Assembly: GCA_937952975.1 (NCBI GenBank)
Contig: CALFXX010000002.1
Span: 1 to 44,990, forward strand
DNA length: 44,990 bases
Reading direction: 5' to 3'
From: an uncultured Alcaligenaceae bacterium
GTDB taxonomy: Bacteria; Pseudomonadota; Gammaproteobacteria; Burkholderiales; Burkholderiaceae_B
Shown: positions 42,056-44,990 of the stretch, piece after piece
Position numbering within the stretch: position 1 is the first letter of the stretch
Layout of the letters: every line of letters starts with the position of its first letter
Made by a program: the position numbers and the translations under genes
Notes under the pieces: model-generated
Told to the model about the DNA's origin: nothing
Database searches by the model: none
What the model saw: only the letters and a program-made list of their open reading frames with translations

Positions 42056-42574
42056 TTAAGGCTTAGTTGAAAGCACGTCATCTTCTACAGTATCGGCAGG
42101 CACAGAAATAATTTGAGGTGCGTGTCCGGTGGCTGCTAAAAACCTAACAAGGTCGGCGTGTGGCACCACCATCGTCGCTGTGTTAACCAGAGGGTGAGCC
42201 TGTACCGCAGAGGCATCCCACAAGGCCTGATCGATGACAAACTGCACGTTGTGCGCAATATCGTTGACCAATGCCAACAAAGTCACTGAACCCGGGGTCA
42301 CACCCAAGTTGGTCAATAATCGGTCAGCTGAAGCGAAGCTCAAACGACCAGCGCCAAGCACATCACCCAATTGTTTGAGGTTCACGCTCAAGGCGGCCGG
42401 GATGGTGACCAGAAAATACTTCGAGCCCTTTTTATCGCGCAAAAACAGATTTTTTGTTTTAGCGCCGGGCATCTGAGGAGCCAATAACTCAGACTCTGCA
42501 ACCGTCATCACAGCCGGATGCTCGTAACGCTCAAACGCCAAGTCGTGAACAGCTAAAAACTCTTCTAAGGTCAT
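42056..42574 (-). CDS. YbaK/PrdX-type aminoacyl-tRNA deacylase
   Basis: A 172-residue stand-alone editing-domain protein. EHPAVMTVAESE, GAKTKNLFLRDKKGSKYFLVTIPA, GVTPGSVTLLALVND and AHPLVNTATMVV match the PrdX/ProXp-ala group of the YbaK superfamily; the lysine in KNLFLRDKKG is typical of the active site. Such proteins hydrolyse mischarged Ala-tRNA-Pro or related species, protecting translation. The exact tRNA target is inferred. It lies downstream of acs beyond a strong terminator, so it probably has its own promoter. Confidence 0.87.
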   Translation of the reverse strand: MTLEEFLAVHDLAFERYEHPAVMTVAESELLAPQMPGAKTKNLFLRDKKGSKYFLVTIPAALSVNLKQLGDVLGAGRLSFASADRLLTNLGVTPGSVTLLALVNDIAHNVQFVIDQALWDASAVQAHPLVNTATMVVPHADLVRFLAATGHAPQIISVPADTVEDDVLSTKP

Positions 42575-42596
42575 ACTTTACCCAGGTGGCAAACTG

Positions 42597-42623
42597 AAAA
42601 AAAAGAGCCCTGAACAGGGCTCT
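42597..42623 (-). terminator. Intrinsic terminator of acs
   Basis: On the minus strand a perfect 9-bp stem CAGAGCCCT-type (arms AGAGCCCTG/CAGGGCTCT, 2-base loop) is followed by eight T residues. It lies 76 bases after the acs stop and before the YbaK-like gene, the best intrinsic terminator in the window. Confidence 0.9.
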
Positions 42624-42698
42624 AGACCAATCGATCAACGCTTCATCCAATGACTTTATATACAAAGCACAAAAGCCAGTGTGAGCTAAACGACGCCC

Positions 42699-44678
42699 TT
42701 AAACCGGCTTAGACAACTGATCCAAAATCGCTGGGTTTTCAAGCGTTGAAATATCTTGAGTGATAGCCTCACCCTTGGCCACCACACGCAATAGCCGACG
42801 CATGATTTTGCCCGAACGTGTTTTAGGCAAGTTATCACCAAAACGAATCTCTTTAGGTTTGGCAATTGGACCGATCTCTTTGGCCACCCAGTCACGCAGT
42901 TGCTTACCCAACGCGATCGCCTCATCACCCTCAGGGCGCGCACGCTTCAATACAACGAAGGCCACGACCGCCTCACCCGTGGTGGCATCAGGGCGCCCCA
43001 CAACGGCAGCCTCGGCAACCATTTCATGCGCCACCAAGGCCGATTCGACCTCCATCGTGCCTAAGCGATGACCTGAAACATTGAGCACGTCATCGATGCG
43101 ACCCATAATCCAGAAGCAACCATCTTTATCGCATTGCGCGCCGTCGCCCGCCAAGTAATAGCCACCCAACTCTGGCGGAAAATAGCTTTTCACGTAGCGC
43201 TCTGGGTCGCCCCAGATGCCACGAATCATTGACGGCCACGGGCGCTTGATGACTAAGAAGCCACCATGCCCTGCCTCGACATCACCACCCACCTCATCGA
43301 CAATTGCCGCGGTGATACCGGGCAAGCGTGTCGTGCACGAACCGGGTTTTAGCGGCGTTGCGCCTGGCATCGGCGTGATCATATGACCACCCGTCTCGGT
43401 TTGCCACCAGGTATCCACGATGGGGCAACGACCACCGCCCACGTTGGTGTGATACCACATCCAAGCCTCTGGATTAATGGGTTCGCCCACCGACCCCAGC
43501 AAACGCAAGCTCGACAAATCAAAGCTCTGCGGATGCACGGCGGCATCGGCATCTGACGTTTTGATCAACGAACGAATCGCAGTCGGTGCCGTGTAAAAAA
43601 TTGATACTTTTTGTTCTTGAATGGTTTTCCAGAAACGCCCTGCATTGGGATAGGTTGGCACACCCTCAAACACAATCTGCGTCAAACCTGCAGCCAAAGG
43701 GCCATACGCGATATAGGTATGACCCGTCACCCAACCTACGTCCGCCGTACACCAAAAAATATCCTTGGCTTTTGCATCAAACACCCATTGCATGGTGAGC
43801 TTGGCCCACAGTAAATAACCGCCCGACGAGTGCTGCACGCCTTTGGGTTTGCCGGTTGAGCCCGAGGTATACAAAATAAACAAAGGGTGTTCAGCACCGA
43901 CAGCGACCGGTTCGCAGGTGGTCGCTTGGTTATCAGCCACATCGTGCAGCCACAAGTCACGCTTGGCATCCCAAGCGATTTTTCCGCCTGTGCGTTTGTA
44001 AACGATGCAATGGCGCACGGCCTCGCATCCGCCCATCGCCAACGCCTCGTCTACCGCGGGCTTAAGGGCAATCGCCTTACCGCCGCGCATTTGCTCGTCG
44101 GCAGTCAACACCAGGCTTGCACCCACGTCAGTAATACGCTCGTGCAGACTTTTAGCCGAGAAACCACCAAACACCACTGAGTGCGTGATACCCAGTCGGG
44201 CGCAAGCTTGCATTGCGACCACAGCCTCGATCGACATGGGCATATAGATGATCGAGCGCTCGCCCTTTTGGAAACCCAAAGCTTTTAGGCCGTTGGCCAA
44301 CTGACACACACGATCGTGCAGTTCTTGATACGTAATTTTTTTGACAGCACCATCGTCTGCTTCAAAAATAATCGCAACTTTGTTGGCATTGCCGTTTTTT
44401 AAGTTGGCATCTAAACAGTTAGCCGAGACATTTAATTCACCGTCACCAAACCACTCGAAGAACGGCGCACGTGACTCATCCAATACCTTAGTAAACGGCT
44501 TGGTCCAGTGCAACTGCTCACGCGCCTGCTTCGCCCAAAAGGCATCGGGATCGCGGTCGGCCGCTTCGAGCAGTGCCTGGTAGCCTGCCTGGCCGGCCAC
44601 ATGCGCCTGCTCAACAAAGCTCTGTGGCGGTTGAAATACACGCGTTTCAACTAGGGTAGATTCGATTGAGTTCGCCAT
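42699..44678 (-). CDS. acs: Acetyl-CoA synthetase (AMP-forming)
   Basis: A 659-residue enzyme making acetyl-CoA from acetate, ATP and CoA. The P-loop ILYTSGSTGKPKGVQHS, WWQTETGGHMITPMPG, GYYLAGDGAQCDKDGCFWIMGRIDDVLNVSGHRLGTMEVE and the C-terminal PKTRSGKIMRR with Lys624 (acetylation-controlled in this family) are all present. An N-terminal ACS extension (FWAKQAREQLHWTKPFTKVLD) confirms acs rather than a general ligase. Full length. CGGAGA precedes the ATG by about ten bases. Alone in its transcript, ending at the terminator at 42597-42623. Confidence 0.97.
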   Translation of the reverse strand: MANSIESTLVETRVFQPPQSFVEQAHVAGQAGYQALLEAADRDPDAFWAKQAREQLHWTKPFTKVLDESRAPFFEWFGDGELNVSANCLDANLKNGNANKVAIIFEADDGAVKKITYQELHDRVCQLANGLKALGFQKGERSIIYMPMSIEAVVAMQACARLGITHSVVFGGFSAKSLHERITDVGASLVLTADEQMRGGKAIALKPAVDEALAMGGCEAVRHCIVYKRTGGKIAWDAKRDLWLHDVADNQATTCEPVAVGAEHPLFILYTSGSTGKPKGVQHSSGGYLLWAKLTMQWVFDAKAKDIFWCTADVGWVTGHTYIAYGPLAAGLTQIVFEGVPTYPNAGRFWKTIQEQKVSIFYTAPTAIRSLIKTSDADAAVHPQSFDLSSLRLLGSVGEPINPEAWMWYHTNVGGGRCPIVDTWWQTETGGHMITPMPGATPLKPGSCTTRLPGITAAIVDEVGGDVEAGHGGFLVIKRPWPSMIRGIWGDPERYVKSYFPPELGGYYLAGDGAQCDKDGCFWIMGRIDDVLNVSGHRLGTMEVESALVAHEMVAEAAVVGRPDATTGEAVVAFVVLKRARPEGDEAIALGKQLRDWVAKEIGPIAKPKEIRFGDNLPKTRSGKIMRRLLRVVAKGEAITQDISTLENPAILDQLSKPV

Positions 44679-44792
44679 GACTGCAGTCTCCGTGGTAGCC
44701 AGTATCTATTCGTGATTTTTCTGGTGTCTGTAAAAAAATATCTATACGCTGAGCGAAGTGCTGTTGAGACCTGAGCTGTGCAAGGTTCAAAC

Positions 44793-44816
44793 CCTGCCTG
44801 ACGCTCATCAGGCAGG
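44793..44816 (-). terminator. Stem-loop after the GlcG/HbpS-like gene
   Basis: A perfect 9-bp stem CCTGCCTGA/TCAGGCAGG with a 6-base loop lies ten bases beyond the stop of the partial gene and is followed on the minus strand by GTTTG. The T-run is short, so termination may be incomplete. Confidence 0.6.
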
Positions 44817-44825
44817 ACTCAAGCG

Positions 44826-44990
44826 TTAGGCCGTTAAAGCAGCAATGCCTGCTGAGGCGATCTCGGCATCTTCAGATGACTTTACGCCAGACACGCCCAC
44901 TGCGCCGATGACCTGACCGTCGATCGTAATCGGCACACCGCCCTCAAGCATCCCCTGCAGGGTCGGTGCTGACAAAAACGACGTGCGACC
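44826..44990 (-). CDS. GlcG/HbpS-family heme-binding-like protein, 5' end cut by window
   Basis: Only the last 54 codons lie in the window. The translation (SFLSAPTLQGMLEGGVPI, then VIGAVGVSGVKSSEDAEIA) is the conserved C-terminal half of GlcG/HbpS (DUF336) proteins, which are about 135-165 residues long. Members bind heme or act as PduO/GlcG-like accessory proteins; role here is unknown. A stem-loop follows its stop, 148 bases before the acs start. Confidence 0.87.
   Translation of the reverse strand, partial: GRTSFLSAPTLQGMLEGGVPITIDGQVIGAVGVSGVKSSEDAEIASAGIAALTA

Noticed and set aside
44783..44816. A GGTTCAAACC sequence resembling a tRNA T-loop followed by a stem.
   Set aside because: No acceptor, D or anticodon stems can be paired around it; the stem is better read as a terminator-like hairpin of the neighbouring gene.

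Overview
This window looks like one end of a Burkholderiales (betaproteobacterial) contig, most likely from a relative of the Alcaligenaceae. The evidence is the pyrG-kdsA-eno-ftsB order, the protein sequences of these housekeeping genes, an estimated GC content in the low-to-mid fifties, and a sugar-acid/organic-acid lifestyle. The assignment is by recall of gene order and protein flavour, not by a search. The first 14 bases match the 3' end of the Illumina read-1 adapter, so the true genomic sequence begins near base 15, inside a broken RDD-family membrane protein gene.

Layout. 15-3819 (+): RDD fragment, acyl-CoA ligase, gamma-carbonic-anhydrase-like protein and Hsp33. 3841-5043 (-): a PLP aminotransferase of the serine/alanine-glyoxylate type. 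5143-6024 (+): an orphan TadE-like protein carrying an in-frame 12-bp tandem repeat. 6074-10332 (-): the housekeeping run pyrG-kdsA-eno-ftsB. 10427-12945 (-): a DedA membrane protein and an M24B aminopeptidase P. 13006-20562 (-): an iaaA-gsiA-gsiB-gsiC-gsiD peptide/glutathione import operon that ends in a P1-family (DmpA-like) aminopeptidase. 20668-22568 (-): scoA-scoB CoA-transferase and a hotdog thioesterase. 22711-26303 (+): ETF-ubiquinone oxidoreductase, an EamA transporter and an HSL-type esterase.

26598-27280 (+) is a HigB/RelE-type toxin-antitoxin pair inserted in the esterase/dehydratase junction and flanked by degenerate direct repeats of that junction. 27333-40778 is a sugar-acid catabolic regulon: IlvD-type dehydratase, FAH-family hydrolase, SDR, FadR-type GntR regulator, Ldh2 dehydrogenase, a second SDR, D-2-hydroxyacid dehydrogenase, a CUT1 ABC importer with a Tat-type binding protein, and a UxaA/GarD-type dehydratase. 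Both divergent promoter regions of this cluster carry the same 15-bp palindrome (consensus ATTGGTCNGACCAAT), the likely operator of the GntR protein. 40779-42031 holds a small membrane protein (-) and a BrnT/BrnA toxin-antitoxin pair (+), so the regulon has a toxin-antitoxin module near each end. 42056-44990 (-): a YbaK/PrdX-type editing protein, acetyl-CoA synthetase with a clear terminator, and the 3' end of a GlcG/HbpS-family gene cut by the window edge.

How it works together (inference). The ABC importer brings in a sugar or sugar acid. Two unrelated dehydratases (IlvD type and UxaA type) could form 2-keto-3-deoxy acids. SDR plus FAH hydrolase would oxidise and split these to pyruvate and a short 2-hydroxy acid. 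The Ldh2 and D-2-hydroxyacid dehydrogenases could oxidise that product or epimerise C2 of the substrate. Acetyl-CoA synthetase, acyl-CoA ligase, CoA-transferase and ETF-QO elsewhere in the window fit a chemo-organotroph living on organic acids. No rRNA, tRNA, CRISPR array, transposase or phage gene was recognised, and no gene-free stretch exceeds 300 bases (the longest is 26304-26597).
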